A DNA stretch of 41,473 bases from Fidelibacterota bacterium MT.SAG.2 (GTDB lineage Bacteria > Fidelibacterota > SORT01). This document shows, piece by piece, positions 15,104 through 24,554 of this stretch. The first letter of the stretch is position 1; each line of letters starts with the position of its first letter. A program made the translations under genes and the position numbers. The notes beneath the pieces were generated by a model. It had not been told where the DNA came from and made no database searches. It was given only the letters and a program-made list of their open reading frames with translations. The stretch spans positions 1-41,473 of the forward strand of contig SORU01000013.1 in assembly GCA_004402915.1 (NCBI GenBank). The letters run 5' to 3'.

Positions 15104-16110
15104 AGAGATATTTAGTTACGGGGGGATCAGGATTCATAGGAAGTAGATTCGTGCATCACATTCTCGGCAAATATAATGACGTTAGCCTTATAAATGTCGA
15201 TAAGCTCACGTATGCCGGTAATCAGGAAAACTTAAAAGATGTTTCGGATGATGATAGGTATAGGTTCTATCGTGACGATATTTGTGACAAGAAGAGGATG
15301 GCCGAGATTTTCAGTGAGCATAAGCCGGAAATTGTTGTGAATTTTGCCGCAGAAAGTCATGTAGACCGCTCTATCGGAGCGCCGGAAGATTTTATACAAA
15401 CAGACGTATTCGGAACATTCGTTCTTCTTGAGGAGTCGAAAAAGAACGATGTTGAGCGATTCATTCAGATAAGCACGGATGAAGTTTATGGAAGCACGCT
15501 TGGTGAGCCTTTCGGGGAAACAGACCCATTGATGCCGAGCAGTCCCTACTCAGCCAGTAAAACGGGCGCTGACAGACTTGCCTATTCATATTTTAAGACG
15601 TATGACCTTCCGGTTATCATCAGTCGCGCTTCAAACAATTATGGTTCGCACCAATACCCCGAAAAACTCATTCCGCTCTTCATAACGAACGCCATAGACG
15701 ACAAACAGCTTCCATTGTACGGTGACGGCTTGAATGTCAGGGATTGGTTATACGCCGATGATCATTGTTCAGCTATTGATTTTATTATCTCAAACGGAGT
15801 ACCAGGTGAAGTTTACAATGTCGGAGGAGGAAACGAATTAACGAACATCATGATTACCGACAGAATTTTGGAATTGACCGGAAAAAGTAAGGAGCTGATA
15901 AAATTTGTCGATGACAGACCGGGACACGACCGGCGATATGCTCTTGACACCGCCAAACTCTCCGCTCTCGGCTGGGATCCGGCGATTGATTTCAAAACCG
16001 GGATGGAAAAAACAGTAAATTGGTACATCGATAATCGAAGCTGGTGGGAACCCCTAAAATCCGGTGAATACCTCGAATACTATAAGAATAACTACGGAAT
16101 AGAGCTCTGA
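15100..16110 (+). CDS. rfbB: dTDP-glucose 4,6-dehydratase (RmlB/RfbB)
   Basis: A 336-residue short-chain dehydrogenase/reductase of the extended type. NAD-binding GGSGFIG is at 8-14, the catalytic STDEVYG holds Thr126, Asp127 and Glu128, and Tyr150-x3-Lys154 completes the site. The Asp-Glu pair separates 4,6-dehydratases from simple epimerases, and RPGHDRRYALDTAKL near the C-terminus is typical of RmlB. It makes dTDP-4-keto-6-deoxyglucose, precursor of rhamnose and other deoxysugars. RmlA, RmlC and RmlD are not in this window. The ATG overlaps the ugd stop (ATGA), implying coupled translation. Confidence 0.92.
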   Translation: MKRYLVTGGSGFIGSRFVHHILGKYNDVSLINVDKLTYAGNQENLKDVSDDDRYRFYRDDICDKKRMAEIFSEHKPEIVVNFAAESHVDRSIGAPEDFIQTDVFGTFVLLEESKKNDVERFIQISTDEVYGSTLGEPFGETDPLMPSSPYSASKTGADRLAYSYFKTYDLPVIISRASNNYGSHQYPEKLIPLFITNAIDDKQLPLYGDGLNVRDWLYADDHCSAIDFIISNGVPGEVYNVGGGNELTNIMITDRILELTGKSKELIKFVDDRPGHDRRYALDTAKLSALGWDPAIDFKTGMEKTVNWYIDNRSWWEPLKSGEYLEYYKNNYGIEL

Positions 16111-16217
16111 GCAGGGGAACTTACACACCGTTTGAGCGTTTATTTACAAAGGTAATATATTCAGGTCAATTTAAATTTTAATCGAATTAAATTAAATAAA
16201 TTAAGGAATTAATCAGG

Positions 16218-17483
16218 GTGAATATAACTTTAAACGCGTTCCGTGTGATTTTTCTTGTAGGAATGATAATGATCGGAACTCAAAATAGCAGGGTCCTATA
16301 TGCTCAGAAAAGAATTATAACCGAGATGGAGAGAGTGCTTGAAGAAAGAGCAACGGAACAAGAAAAAATCAAGGCTGAAAGAGCGCGGATAATTGACGAA
16401 CGGATGGAACATCTGCTAAAGCAAACGCTGGACGGTAATGTTGACCCGAGTGAATATATGGTAGGACCGGGTGACCTTTTCTCCGTCTATATTTGGGGAA
16501 AAGTAGATCGGCAATATGAAGCGATAGTTTCCCCGGAGGGTTTTCTCGAGCTGCCTACAATAGGATCGGTGTTTGTGGGGGGAAGTTTTTTGAATGAAGT
16601 AAGAAATATAATACTCGAAAAATGCAAGATCATATACATTGGAGTAGATATTTCAGTAACCCTGACTCAATTAAGGATGTTCAGAATTTATGTAACAGGA
16701 AATGTGGTTCAACCGGGTACTTATCCCGTCAGAGGAGTGGACAGAATTTCAGATGCTATTGAGGCGGCAGGTGGATTAAGAGGGTTCACCGACGGATCGA
16801 ATATATTGATAACCTCGAAAGATGGTACAAAGAAAAATTTTGATTACCTTGAATACGTTTTTAAAGGTGATCTCACAAATAACTATCTATTGAAAAACGG
16901 GGATGTTGTTCATGTGCCGACACTTGATTGGTCGGGTAATATCGTGACGATAGAGACTTATGATGACCGTTCAGGTTCATTTAACTTAAAAGAGGCAGAA
17001 AACCTTACCTCGCTTCTCATGCGCACGGGAGTTTTTTCTCGGTTATCCAACGCAAACGAAATTTATGTAACAAGACAAAACGGCGACGAAGAAGCGATAT
17101 TCCTGGTCGGAAGAAGTATCGGTGATATGAATAATTTTTATCCGGAGTCAGGTGACCGGATTATAATACCAATATTAAGTCAAATGGTCTTTGTTACAGG
17201 CGAAGTTTCCAATCCCGGTCCCTATCCGTTCATGCCGGATCTGACCGCAAATGATTATGTAGCATATGCCGGAGGAGTAACCTCAAACGGTAACATGGGT
17301 TCCGTCAAAATAATTAGAAATGGTAAATCAATAAAGACAAGCTCCGAAATCGATGTTAGGAGAGGCGATACAGTATATATTTCGAGGAAATGGACAAGAT
17401 CATATCGAGAATTTTTCGACGTTATGTTCTCGATTACATCAATCATATTGGCAGGCAGGGCAGTCGGACTAATAACGTTCTAA
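16218..17483 (+). CDS. Wza-like polysaccharide export protein (OPX, SLBB domains)
   Basis: A 421-residue outer-membrane polysaccharide exporter. An N-terminal signal sequence (about 1-30, ending near LYAQ) is followed by a charged coiled-coil-like stretch (33-68). The Poly_export domain (about 79-165) begins EYMVGPGDLFSVYIWGK, and two to three SLBB domains follow (IYVTGNVVQPGTYPV, VFVTGEVSNPGPYPF). The protein ends in a hydrophobic segment (about 396-418). No lipobox Cys is evident, unlike E. coli Wza. The start is GTG 16218 with AAGGA upstream. An AT-rich 107-bp gap with a TTAAATT inverted repeat precedes it and may hold a promoter. It would form the periplasmic/outer-membrane channel for the polysaccharide. 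Confidence 0.9.
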   Translation: MNITLNAFRVIFLVGMIMIGTQNSRVLYAQKRIITEMERVLEERATEQEKIKAERARIIDERMEHLLKQTLDGNVDPSEYMVGPGDLFSVYIWGKVDRQYEAIVSPEGFLELPTIGSVFVGGSFLNEVRNIILEKCKIIYIGVDISVTLTQLRMFRIYVTGNVVQPGTYPVRGVDRISDAIEAAGGLRGFTDGSNILITSKDGTKKNFDYLEYVFKGDLTNNYLLKNGDVVHVPTLDWSGNIVTIETYDDRSGSFNLKEAENLTSLLMRTGVFSRLSNANEIYVTRQNGDEEAIFLVGRSIGDMNNFYPESGDRIIIPILSQMVFVTGEVSNPGPYPFMPDLTANDYVAYAGGVTSNGNMGSVKIIRNGKSIKTSSEIDVRRGDTVYISRKWTRSYREFFDVMFSITSIILAGRAVGLITF

Positions 17484-17536
17484 GAATGAGCTCTCGCAAG
17501 AAAAGCTAAATGATCGAACAAGAATAACAGACTTAG

Positions 17537-18949
17537 ATGAATCTTAGAAAAAACGAGACGATATTATTAGTGCTGATCGATTTTATCACCACATTTATCG
17601 CGATGTTTCTTTTTTACATGTTCAAGTTCAAGACAGGTATAGTCGACAATCCGGTACCCCTTTTCATTGCGGATATTCCATTTCCCGCCCTGATAGTGTC
17701 TTTGGGCTGGATACTGTTTTTCTGGTTTTCCGGACTCTATTCGATTAAATCTCCTGCATCACGGATTGATGAAACGTTGAGTGTCATTAAGATCGTTTCG
17801 GTAGGATCCCTGCTGTTGGTACTTTTAACTTTGCAGGTAGATAATATTATCTCACCGGGGAAAATCTTAGTAATAACATATTGGCTTGGAATGATTATGT
17901 TCGTAGGAGGCGGGAGATTGTTCTTCCGTACCGTTCAAAGGAAACGTTTTATGGATGGCAGGGAGTTATATCCCTCAATACTGGTCGGGTGGAACGAACG
18001 CTCAAAAGCATTGAATAAGAGGATCAAATCATTTCCGGGATTAGGTTATTCTGTAGTCGGATTCGTATCCACGAGGGCGGAAGATATAGGGGAGACCGAC
18101 GAAGGTTCAGAAGTGATCGGAGAGATTACCGAACTTCCAAAAATAATAAAAAAATATGATATCAAAGAAGTGATCTTGGCATTGTCTTCAAACGATCATA
18201 AGCGGTTGTTGGACGTGATAAAATATGTTAACGGTGAGTCTGTCGGAATAAAGATAACCCCGGATATGTACGATATTATCAGCGGTCAGGCACGCACAAA
18301 TCAGATATACGGATTACCGTTGATAGATATTCTACCGGAGTTTATGCCCGCATGGGAAGTGTCGGCTAAAAGACTTATAGATATTCTGATCTCGATAGGG
18401 GTATTAGGAGTTTTTATACCTTTTTGGCTGCTCATCGGTATTCTAATCAAAATAGATTCAAGGGGAAAGATACTTTATCGGCAGGAACGTGTTGGTAAAG
18501 AGGGCAGGCACTTCAACATTTTTAAATTCAGGTCGATGAGCAGTGATGCAGAAAGTAAAACAGGCCCTGTTTGGGCGACAGAAGATGATCCGAGAGTGAC
18601 AAGGATAGGGAAGTTTCTTCGAACAAGTAGAATCGACGAAGTTCCGCAATTCATAAATGTGCTCATGGGCAATATGAGTTTGGTGGGACCAAGACCGGAA
18701 CGGCAGTATTTTGTTGATCAATTAAAAAAAGAGATGCCGCTTTATACGAAACGATTAAGAATCAGACCGGGGATCACAGGCTGGGCGCAGATCAAACATA
18801 AGTATGACGAATCACTTGACGATGTAAAACGAAAGCTGAGATACGATCTGTTTTATATCGAGAATATGTCGTTGAGAATGGATTTTAAGATCATTCTTTC
18901 GACAATAAAAGTGATGATCAGCGGGAAAGGTCATTTCAGATCACCTTAA
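17537..18949 (+). CDS. Polyprenyl-phosphate sugar-1-phosphate transferase (WbaP/WcaJ type)
   Basis: A 470-residue initiating transferase for exopolysaccharide or O-antigen repeat units. It has four N-terminal membrane segments (between about 8 and 130), a soluble CoA-binding-like Rossmann region (about 145-260), a fifth membrane segment (about 279-300) and the catalytic bacterial-transferase domain. Visible motifs are GKILYRQERVGKEG, FKFRSM, TRIGKFLRTSRIDEVPQF and NVLMGNMSLVGPRPE, and RPGITGWAQI near the end. It moves a sugar phosphate from UDP-sugar to undecaprenyl phosphate at the inner membrane. ATG 17537 lies 53 bp after the exporter gene. The specific sugar (glucose, galactose or another) is not deducible. 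Confidence 0.93.
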   Translation: MNLRKNETILLVLIDFITTFIAMFLFYMFKFKTGIVDNPVPLFIADIPFPALIVSLGWILFFWFSGLYSIKSPASRIDETLSVIKIVSVGSLLLVLLTLQVDNIISPGKILVITYWLGMIMFVGGGRLFFRTVQRKRFMDGRELYPSILVGWNERSKALNKRIKSFPGLGYSVVGFVSTRAEDIGETDEGSEVIGEITELPKIIKKYDIKEVILALSSNDHKRLLDVIKYVNGESVGIKITPDMYDIISGQARTNQIYGLPLIDILPEFMPAWEVSAKRLIDILISIGVLGVFIPFWLLIGILIKIDSRGKILYRQERVGKEGRHFNIFKFRSMSSDAESKTGPVWATEDDPRVTRIGKFLRTSRIDEVPQFINVLMGNMSLVGPRPERQYFVDQLKKEMPLYTKRLRIRPGITGWAQIKHKYDESLDDVKRKLRYDLFYIENMSLRMDFKIILSTIKVMISGKGHFRSP

Positions 18950-18950
18950 T

Positions 18951-20528
18951 ATGACTCTGATTAAAATTTCTCTGACAATTATCACATTGCTGTTCGCTCT
19001 TGGAACCGGAAGAGCACAATCGACAGATGTTGATCCAGATTATTGGGGCTATGATTTTCTTGATATTTTATCCAGCAGGGGAATGATAAACGGATATTTC
19101 AACAGCGTAAAGCCATTGACGCGGAGCCGTTTCGGGGAATTGCTGTTGCAATCTGAGAAAAAATATTCCGCAGATCCCGACCTTCTGACGCCGACAGAGT
19201 CTCGAATTCTTGACCGTTTGAAGGGTGACCTTCTCTCGGATCCGAAAAACAGGGATAATGAAATTGACGCCGAATTCAGAGAGAGGCATTTGTTCACTTG
19301 GTCCGAAGAGGATTCATGGTTTGCCGTAGACGCGATTTTCATGCAGGAAAATGACTTCGGCGTATTGGATGAAGATGGAGTTAAAGATAATATTTCAAGA
19401 ACGACATTAGGTGGAAGAGTAAGAGGTCACTTAGCGGAAAGTCTGCATTTTTATCTTGAATTCATCAATACAAAAGTGAGCGGAGGGGAACCGGCGCTGA
19501 CAAACTCCGATCCTTCGAGAGGTCTGCCTGCAGTTGCATACGACGGGTTTTTATACAGAGACGATGCCATCACTTACCTGAAATACGGTCTGCCTTGGCT
19601 TGACCTGACGGTAGGACGGCAAAAGATAAGGTGGGGTCCGGGAAGCAGAAGCGGAGTGACTCTATCATCCACAAATCCTCCGATGGATGTGATACGATTG
19701 GATGTGCGATACAGCAAGTTGAGCTATTCCGGTTTTATCGGCGATATCCGGGGAACGAGCGGGAACAAGAAAATAGCAGCCCACAGGATCGATTTCATTC
19801 CCTTTGAAGGATTGAGATTAGGAGGAGGGGAGACGGTAATATATGACAGGGCGAAGTTTGAAATTCTTTATTCACTGCCTCTAATGCCGTTTCATATCGC
19901 TGAGCATCATCTCGGAAACAGAGATAATAACGGATTAAATTTTGACGTTGAATACAATGGCATAGAGAGCGGCAGAGTATATGCGGAATTATTTATAGAC
20001 GATTATAAATTGACCAAGAATCCTCTTACCCATTGGGGCAATAAGTGGGCGATCCTTGCAGGGCTCCAATTAACAAAACCGTTGAATCTTTCCAATTCCT
20101 CCTTACTGATGGAGTATACAAGAGTCGAGCCGTACGTCTATACCCACATACTCGATGGTATTAAATACTTAAATTACAACAGGATAATCGGACAGTGGAG
20201 CGGTCCGGATTCGGATGAGATTCTTGTTTCGTATGTGAACAGACCAAACTGGCGAAGCTCGGTCACCTTGTCATGGTCGATGCTGAGAAGAGGGAGTTTG
20301 GATGAGAATATTTCATATCCGGAGAGTGAAGAATTATTCGATGCAAAGGAGTTCCTTTCGGGAATTGTGGAACGGAGATACAGTTATTCATTAAAATACA
20401 CGCTTGAATTTGCAAAGGATCAATTTTTCCAGATCGAAATAGGAACTTTGGATTGGAAGAATTTCAACAGGATCGAAGGAAAAGACCGGACAAACAGCGC
20501 ATACTTGTCATACAAATTAGATTTTTGA
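18951..20528 (+). CDS. Capsule assembly Wzi-like outer-membrane beta-barrel
   Basis: A 525-residue exported protein. The signal peptide (1-22) ends in GRAQS. The N-terminal part (about 25-80) is the usual helical bundle LDILSSRGMINGYFNSVKPL, and the rest is a beta-barrel-like run of alternating strands ending in YLSYKLDF with a terminal Phe. The stretch DLTVGRQKIRWGPG near residue 220 is characteristic of the Wzi/Caps_assemb family, which binds polysaccharide at the cell surface. The ATG comes one base after the stop of the sugar transferase and has no ribosome binding site of its own, so it is translationally coupled. The pairing with an OPX protein and initiating transferase supports a capsule or exopolysaccharide role. 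Confidence 0.88.
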   Translation: MTLIKISLTIITLLFALGTGRAQSTDVDPDYWGYDFLDILSSRGMINGYFNSVKPLTRSRFGELLLQSEKKYSADPDLLTPTESRILDRLKGDLLSDPKNRDNEIDAEFRERHLFTWSEEDSWFAVDAIFMQENDFGVLDEDGVKDNISRTTLGGRVRGHLAESLHFYLEFINTKVSGGEPALTNSDPSRGLPAVAYDGFLYRDDAITYLKYGLPWLDLTVGRQKIRWGPGSRSGVTLSSTNPPMDVIRLDVRYSKLSYSGFIGDIRGTSGNKKIAAHRIDFIPFEGLRLGGGETVIYDRAKFEILYSLPLMPFHIAEHHLGNRDNNGLNFDVEYNGIESGRVYAELFIDDYKLTKNPLTHWGNKWAILAGLQLTKPLNLSNSSLLMEYTRVEPYVYTHILDGIKYLNYNRIIGQWSGPDSDEILVSYVNRPNWRSSVTLSWSMLRRGSLDENISYPESEELFDAKEFLSGIVERRYSYSLKYTLEFAKDQFFQIEIGTLDWKNFNRIEGKDRTNSAYLSYKLDF

Positions 20529-20610
20529 TCAGAATTGAAGAATATATCATTGAAATTAGAAGTGAGTGAGTACTTTATTTTTAGTGGAAAATGGATTATA
20601 TTCCTAATGT

Positions 20611-21888
20611 ATGCTTGATCTGAAGATAATAAGAGATAACCCATCTTTCATAACCGAGTCCATTTCTCTTAAAGGCGACAAGACGGACATTGGGAGTATA
20701 GTTGAATTTGACCGTCGAAGACGAAATATTTTAGAAGAAGTTGAATCTCTTCGCGCACTCCGTAACAAAGTTTCCGAAGAGATCAGCATCTCAAAGAAGA
20801 ACGGGGAGGATACGGAGGATAAGATCACGGACATGAGGGAACTCTCTCAAAAAATCAAAGCTGTCGAAGTGTCGCTGCGCGAAACAGAATCTCATTTGAA
20901 CGAAGAGATGTTACGGATTCCGAACATTCCACATGAGTCGGTACCTAAAGGGAAGGACTCATCTGATAATAAATTTGTGCGGGAATGGATGGAAAAACCG
21001 AAATACGAGTTTGAGCTGAAAGACCATCTTGAATTAGGTGAAGCTTTGGGTCTGCTCGATTTCAAAAGAGCATCCAAGCTCTCCGGATCAGGTTTCCCGC
21101 TGTATATGGGCAGCGGAGCGAAATTAGAGCGAAGTTTGATCAACTTCATGTTAGATGTCCAAACCGAAGAAAACGGATACAAGGAGGTATTTCCGCCATT
21201 CTTGGTAAGCAGAGAGAGCGCCCTCACTACAGGGCAACTACCAAAATTTGAAGATGATATGTATAAGACATCCTTAGAAGACCTTTTTCTCATACCTACC
21301 GCCGAGGTGCCTGTCACGAATATTCACCGTGATGAGATTCTGTCGGCTGAGGAGCTGCCGATCTCTTATGCGGCATATTCCGCTTGTTTCAGAAGAGAAG
21401 CAGGGTCATACGGAAAGGATACACATGGTTTTCTGCGTGTGCATCAGTTCAATAAGGTGGAGCTTGTAAAATTTTGTGAGCCCGAAAATTCCTACGAAGA
21501 ATTAGAAAAAATAGTTTCCAATGCGGAAGAAATTCTAAAGAGGCTCGAACTTCATTATAGAGTTGTCGAGCTTTCGACGGGCGAGCTTTCATTTGCCGCG
21601 GCAAAATGTTACGATATCGAAGTGTGGGCTCCGGGAGAGGAGAAATATCTTGAAGTCTCCTCCTGCAGTAATTTTGAAGCATTTCAAGCGAGACGTGGAA
21701 ATATCCGATACAGAAAAAGCGATGGAAAGATTGATTTTGTTCACACACTTAACGGGAGTGGTCTCGCAACTTCACGATTAATGGTTGCGTTGCTGGAAAC
21801 TCATCAGACGGAAGAGGGCACTGTTCACCTCCCTGAGGCTTTGATACCTTACTTCGGCGGATCAATTATTAAGAACGATAGTGGATAA
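20611..21888 (+). CDS. serS: Seryl-tRNA synthetase
   Basis: A 425-residue class II aminoacyl-tRNA synthetase that charges tRNA-Ser (and tRNA-Sec, where present). The N-terminal coiled-coil arm (about 28-100) that grips the long variable arm of tRNA-Ser is visible. TAEVPVTN is the TxE loop, motif 2 is FRREAGSYGKDTHGFLRVHQ (from about residue 261), and motif 3 is LNGSGLATSRLMVALLE. Length is normal. The ATG at 20611 has no strong ribosome binding site. An 82-bp gap separates it from the Wzi gene, and it overlaps plsC by 8 bp, starting a four-gene coupled run. Confidence 0.97.
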   Translation: MLDLKIIRDNPSFITESISLKGDKTDIGSIVEFDRRRRNILEEVESLRALRNKVSEEISISKKNGEDTEDKITDMRELSQKIKAVEVSLRETESHLNEEMLRIPNIPHESVPKGKDSSDNKFVREWMEKPKYEFELKDHLELGEALGLLDFKRASKLSGSGFPLYMGSGAKLERSLINFMLDVQTEENGYKEVFPPFLVSRESALTTGQLPKFEDDMYKTSLEDLFLIPTAEVPVTNIHRDEILSAEELPISYAAYSACFRREAGSYGKDTHGFLRVHQFNKVELVKFCEPENSYEELEKIVSNAEEILKRLELHYRVVELSTGELSFAAAKCYDIEVWAPGEEKYLEVSSCSNFEAFQARRGNIRYRKSDGKIDFVHTLNGSGLATSRLMVALLETHQTEEGTVHLPEALIPYFGGSIIKNDSG

Positions 21889-22609
21889 AGGGATGATCCG
21901 TTCTTTTTTGGCATTAGTGTTGGGAAGTTTGGGAACGGCTGTAACAAGCGTCATCAGTATGATAATAATGTTGTTCGACCGTCAGGGAAAGAGTGTGCAA
22001 TTCATAATGAGTAAGTGGGCGTGGTTTCTTCTGAAACTGGCAGGCGTAAAAATAGAAGTAAACGGTCTCGAAAATATAACACAGGGAGAAAGCTATATTT
22101 TTATCTCAAATCACGCAAGCCTTTTAGACATACCGACCGTTTGTCTCGGATTACCCTTTCAGTTGAGATTTCTCGCAAAAAAAGAACTATTCAAAATCCC
22201 GCTGTTCGGTCCGGCTCTTCTCAGCGCAGGGCATATCAAGATCGACCGCGGAAACTTGGAATCGGCCGTAAAGAGTCTTAAAGAAGCGGCTATCGTACTG
22301 AAGAAACGGGGATATTCGGCTCTTGTTTTTGCAGAAGGCACAAGGAGTCTGAACGGCGAAGTGGGGAGGTTCAAGAAGGGAGGTGTGATATTGGCTTTAT
22401 CGATGGGAATTCCGATCGTGCCGGTATCTATATCCGGCAGCGCGTCTCTTGCGGCTAAGGGAGTCTATCTGGTCAAGTCAGGGGGAATAAAAATGACGAT
22501 AGGGAAACCGATTTCCACGGAGGGGAAGGATATTTCGGCCAGACATCAGTTGGTTTCCGTCGTCCGGGATGAGGTAATAAAGAATTTGGTGGAGGAAGAT
22601 GCAGTATAG
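21881..22609 (+). CDS. plsC: 1-acyl-sn-glycerol-3-phosphate acyltransferase (PlsC)
   Basis: A 242-residue acyltransferase that adds the second acyl chain to lysophosphatidic acid at the inner membrane. The catalytic NHASLLD has His78 and Asp83 (H-x4-D), FAEGTRS near residues 150-156 is the glycerol-phosphate-binding block, and IPIVPVSISG is the last block. A hydrophobic N-terminal segment (about 8-32) anchors it. The start is GTG 21881, overlapping serS; ATG at 21893 (residue 5) is an equally possible start. It overlaps the DUF2851 gene by 11 bp. Confidence 0.93.
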   Translation: MDKGMIRSFLALVLGSLGTAVTSVISMIIMLFDRQGKSVQFIMSKWAWFLLKLAGVKIEVNGLENITQGESYIFISNHASLLDIPTVCLGLPFQLRFLAKKELFKIPLFGPALLSAGHIKIDRGNLESAVKSLKEAAIVLKKRGYSALVFAEGTRSLNGEVGRFKKGGVILALSMGIPIVPVSISGSASLAAKGVYLVKSGGIKMTIGKPISTEGKDISARHQLVSVVRDEVIKNLVEEDAV

Positions 22610-24029
22610 CAATAGAGTAACTCCCTCAAAATTTATTTCCGGGGTAAATAGAAAATATATGGGGGAGAGGCTCAAAGAGAACGATTTGGCATTAAGATGG
22701 TTCAGGTATGGAAAGAGTTTATCGGGAAAACTCACAACCAGCTCCGGAGATAAGGTAGTCGTTATTGAACCGGGTGTTCCAAACAGAGATTCGGGTCCGG
22801 ATTTTCAAAATGCGATGTTGTTGATCGGAGGCGTTGCCATCAAGGGTGATATAGAAATACATCTTAACGCACGTTCCTGGTATGACCATCATCATCACTC
22901 TGACGGAGCATACACAAATGTCATACTGCATGTTGTGGCATTCAAATCAGCTGATGACGTCACATTGAGTAAAGATGATAAGGAGATCCCTATAGTCTAT
23001 CTGCCTCTATCAGCCGATTGGGATGCAAGGATAAACAGAAAACCCAAGTGGCCTTGGGAGGATGATTGTTATCATGAAATGTCGGAACTGAATCCGGGAG
23101 AGATCTATCTTTTATTAGTGCGGTTAGGTCGTGAACGGCTGAATCAGAAGCGCAAAAAGTTTAAGTTGCAATTGGAATCGGGAAACAGTTACGGCGAGCT
23201 TTTTTATCGCGGGTTTGCCAGAGCTCTCGGATACTCCAAGAACACTTCGCAATTCAGCTGTTTCAGCAGTTTATTACGTCTCTCCGAAATAAGAAGAATC
23301 ATCAGTGAGGTTTCCAAGGGAAATGATGCCGGCATCAATCTCGAATCACTGTTGTTCGGTCTGTCGGGGCTACTCGAAACGGGTGTTACCGACAGCAGAA
23401 TGAGGCTGTTGAGTAAAAACTGGAAGAAGATAAAAAGAAGATATTCCTTAAAACCGATGCAAGCCGGCGAATGGAAATATTTCAGGCTGCGCCCTCAAAA
23501 TTTTCCAACACGCCGAATGGCAGGATTATCGGAATTTTTAAACCGGTACGATTTGGACAGGTTCATACACCTGACGGCGTATGCCGTAAAGAAGTTCAGA
23601 ACCATCGAGAAGTTCATTGTCGCATTGGAAAATTCCCTCAGAGTGGAGGGTGACGAATATTGGAGCAGGGCATCAAAATTCGGCAATCAAATGTCAAGAA
23701 GCTCGGCTCTTATAGGTAAAAGCAGAGCAAGGGCGATAGCGCTGAACGTTGTTCTGCCTCTTTTGGGCGTTCTTGCCGAAGAAGAGCCTGACAGACTGTT
23801 AGCAGCCAAAGTTGACAGAATACTCTTTTTGTACCCTCCGGAAGAGGACAATTCCGTTTTGAGACATGTCAGAAGATTCGCTCTGCCCTGTTCTCCGGAA
23901 CATATGATGTTTTCGAGTTCGGCGATTGTCCAGCAAGGGATGCTTGAGCTTTATGAACGGTGGTGCTCGAAAGCTGAGGTAAGTAACTGTCCTTTATCTA
24001 TCAGCAGCAGGATTCAATCTATTGGGTAG
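22599..24029 (+). CDS. DUF2851 family protein
   Basis: A 476-residue protein of the uncharacterised DUF2851 family, common in Bacteroidota and relatives. The N-terminal signature is intact: EPGVPNRDSGPDFQNA (57-72), then GDIEIHLNARSWYDHHHH (83-100) and DGAYTNVILHVVAFKS. The many His, Asp and Glu residues look like a metal-dependent, nuclease-like active site, but that is inference. The C-terminal half is helical and basic. It overlaps both neighbours (plsC by 11 bp, the adenylyltransferase by 8 bp), so it is firmly in this operon. No signal peptide is evident. Confidence 0.85.
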   Translation: MQYSNRVTPSKFISGVNRKYMGERLKENDLALRWFRYGKSLSGKLTTSSGDKVVVIEPGVPNRDSGPDFQNAMLLIGGVAIKGDIEIHLNARSWYDHHHHSDGAYTNVILHVVAFKSADDVTLSKDDKEIPIVYLPLSADWDARINRKPKWPWEDDCYHEMSELNPGEIYLLLVRLGRERLNQKRKKFKLQLESGNSYGELFYRGFARALGYSKNTSQFSCFSSLLRLSEIRRIISEVSKGNDAGINLESLLFGLSGLLETGVTDSRMRLLSKNWKKIKRRYSLKPMQAGEWKYFRLRPQNFPTRRMAGLSEFLNRYDLDRFIHLTAYAVKKFRTIEKFIVALENSLRVEGDEYWSRASKFGNQMSRSSALIGKSRARAIALNVVLPLLGVLAEEEPDRLLAAKVDRILFLYPPEEDNSVLRHVRRFALPCSPEHMMFSSSAIVQQGMLELYERWCSKAEVSNCPLSISSRIQSIG

Positions 24030-24495
24030 GGTGATAGAGAGCGAAGAATTGAGCCGGCTTATGGAAGAGAGCAGAAGTGACGGTTTAAAGATCGTTTTTA
24101 CGAACGGCGTGTTCGATATCCTCCATGCGGGTCATCTTGATTATCTGAAAAAGAGCAAGAAATTAGGAGATATCCTTATAGTGGGCGTAAACACGGATGA
24201 ATCGGCAAAAGCGATCAAAGGACCTAATCAGCCCTTTAACAGTGAAGATGACAGAGCGGCGCTCTTGGCAGGATTGGAGTGCGTCGATTACGTCGCCCTA
24301 TTTTCCGAAGGGACACCGATAAATATGATCAGCTCGGTCAGACCCGATCTGTTGGTTAAGGGCGCTGACTATTCAGCGGATGAAGTAGTAGGAAAGGCTG
24401 TTGTGGAATCCTACGGCGGCAAAGTTAAGCTGATTCCTTTTAAAGAAGGCTTTTCGACGAGCTCATTGATAGAGAAGATCAAATCAGGAGATTGA
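24022..24495 (+). CDS. rfaE2: D-glycero-beta-D-manno-heptose 1-phosphate adenylyltransferase (RfaE2 domain)
   Basis: A 157-residue nucleotidyltransferase equal to the C-terminal half of E. coli HldE; the kinase half is absent, so it must be encoded elsewhere. It makes ADP-heptose for the LPS inner core. The cytidylyltransferase-fold motifs are FTNGVFDILHAGHLDYL, with the HxGH motif at residues 35-38, and GVNTDESAKAIKGP; FSTSSLI closes the domain. The TTG at 24022 overlaps the DUF2851 stop; GTG at 24031 in the same frame is an alternative start. It indicates a heptose-containing outer membrane. Other nucleotidyltransferases share HxGH, but the whole-protein match to RfaE2 is good. Confidence 0.9.
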   Translation: MGRVIESEELSRLMEESRSDGLKIVFTNGVFDILHAGHLDYLKKSKKLGDILIVGVNTDESAKAIKGPNQPFNSEDDRAALLAGLECVDYVALFSEGTPINMISSVRPDLLVKGADYSADEVVGKAVVESYGGKVKLIPFKEGFSTSSLIEKIKSGD

Positions 24496-24529
24496 CTCTC
24501 CCATGCTTTCAAAAGAGTCATAAGGAGAG
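24496..24529 (+). repeat. Hairpin-forming sequence after rfaE2
   Basis: CTCTCC (24496-24501) pairs with GGAGAG (24524-24529). Alternatively GACTCT (24494-24499) pairs with AGAGTC (24514-24519). A six-codon frame ATG CTT TCA AAA GAG TCA TAA (24503-24523) lies in the loop. No T-run follows, so termination is uncertain. Confidence 0.3.
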
Positions 24530-24554
24530 CTAAAATCCAAAAAGAGTTTGACTT

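Noticed and set aside
20892-21317. 141-codon minus-strand open frame within serS
   Set aside because: It is the mirror of a conserved synthetase sequence and has no independent support.
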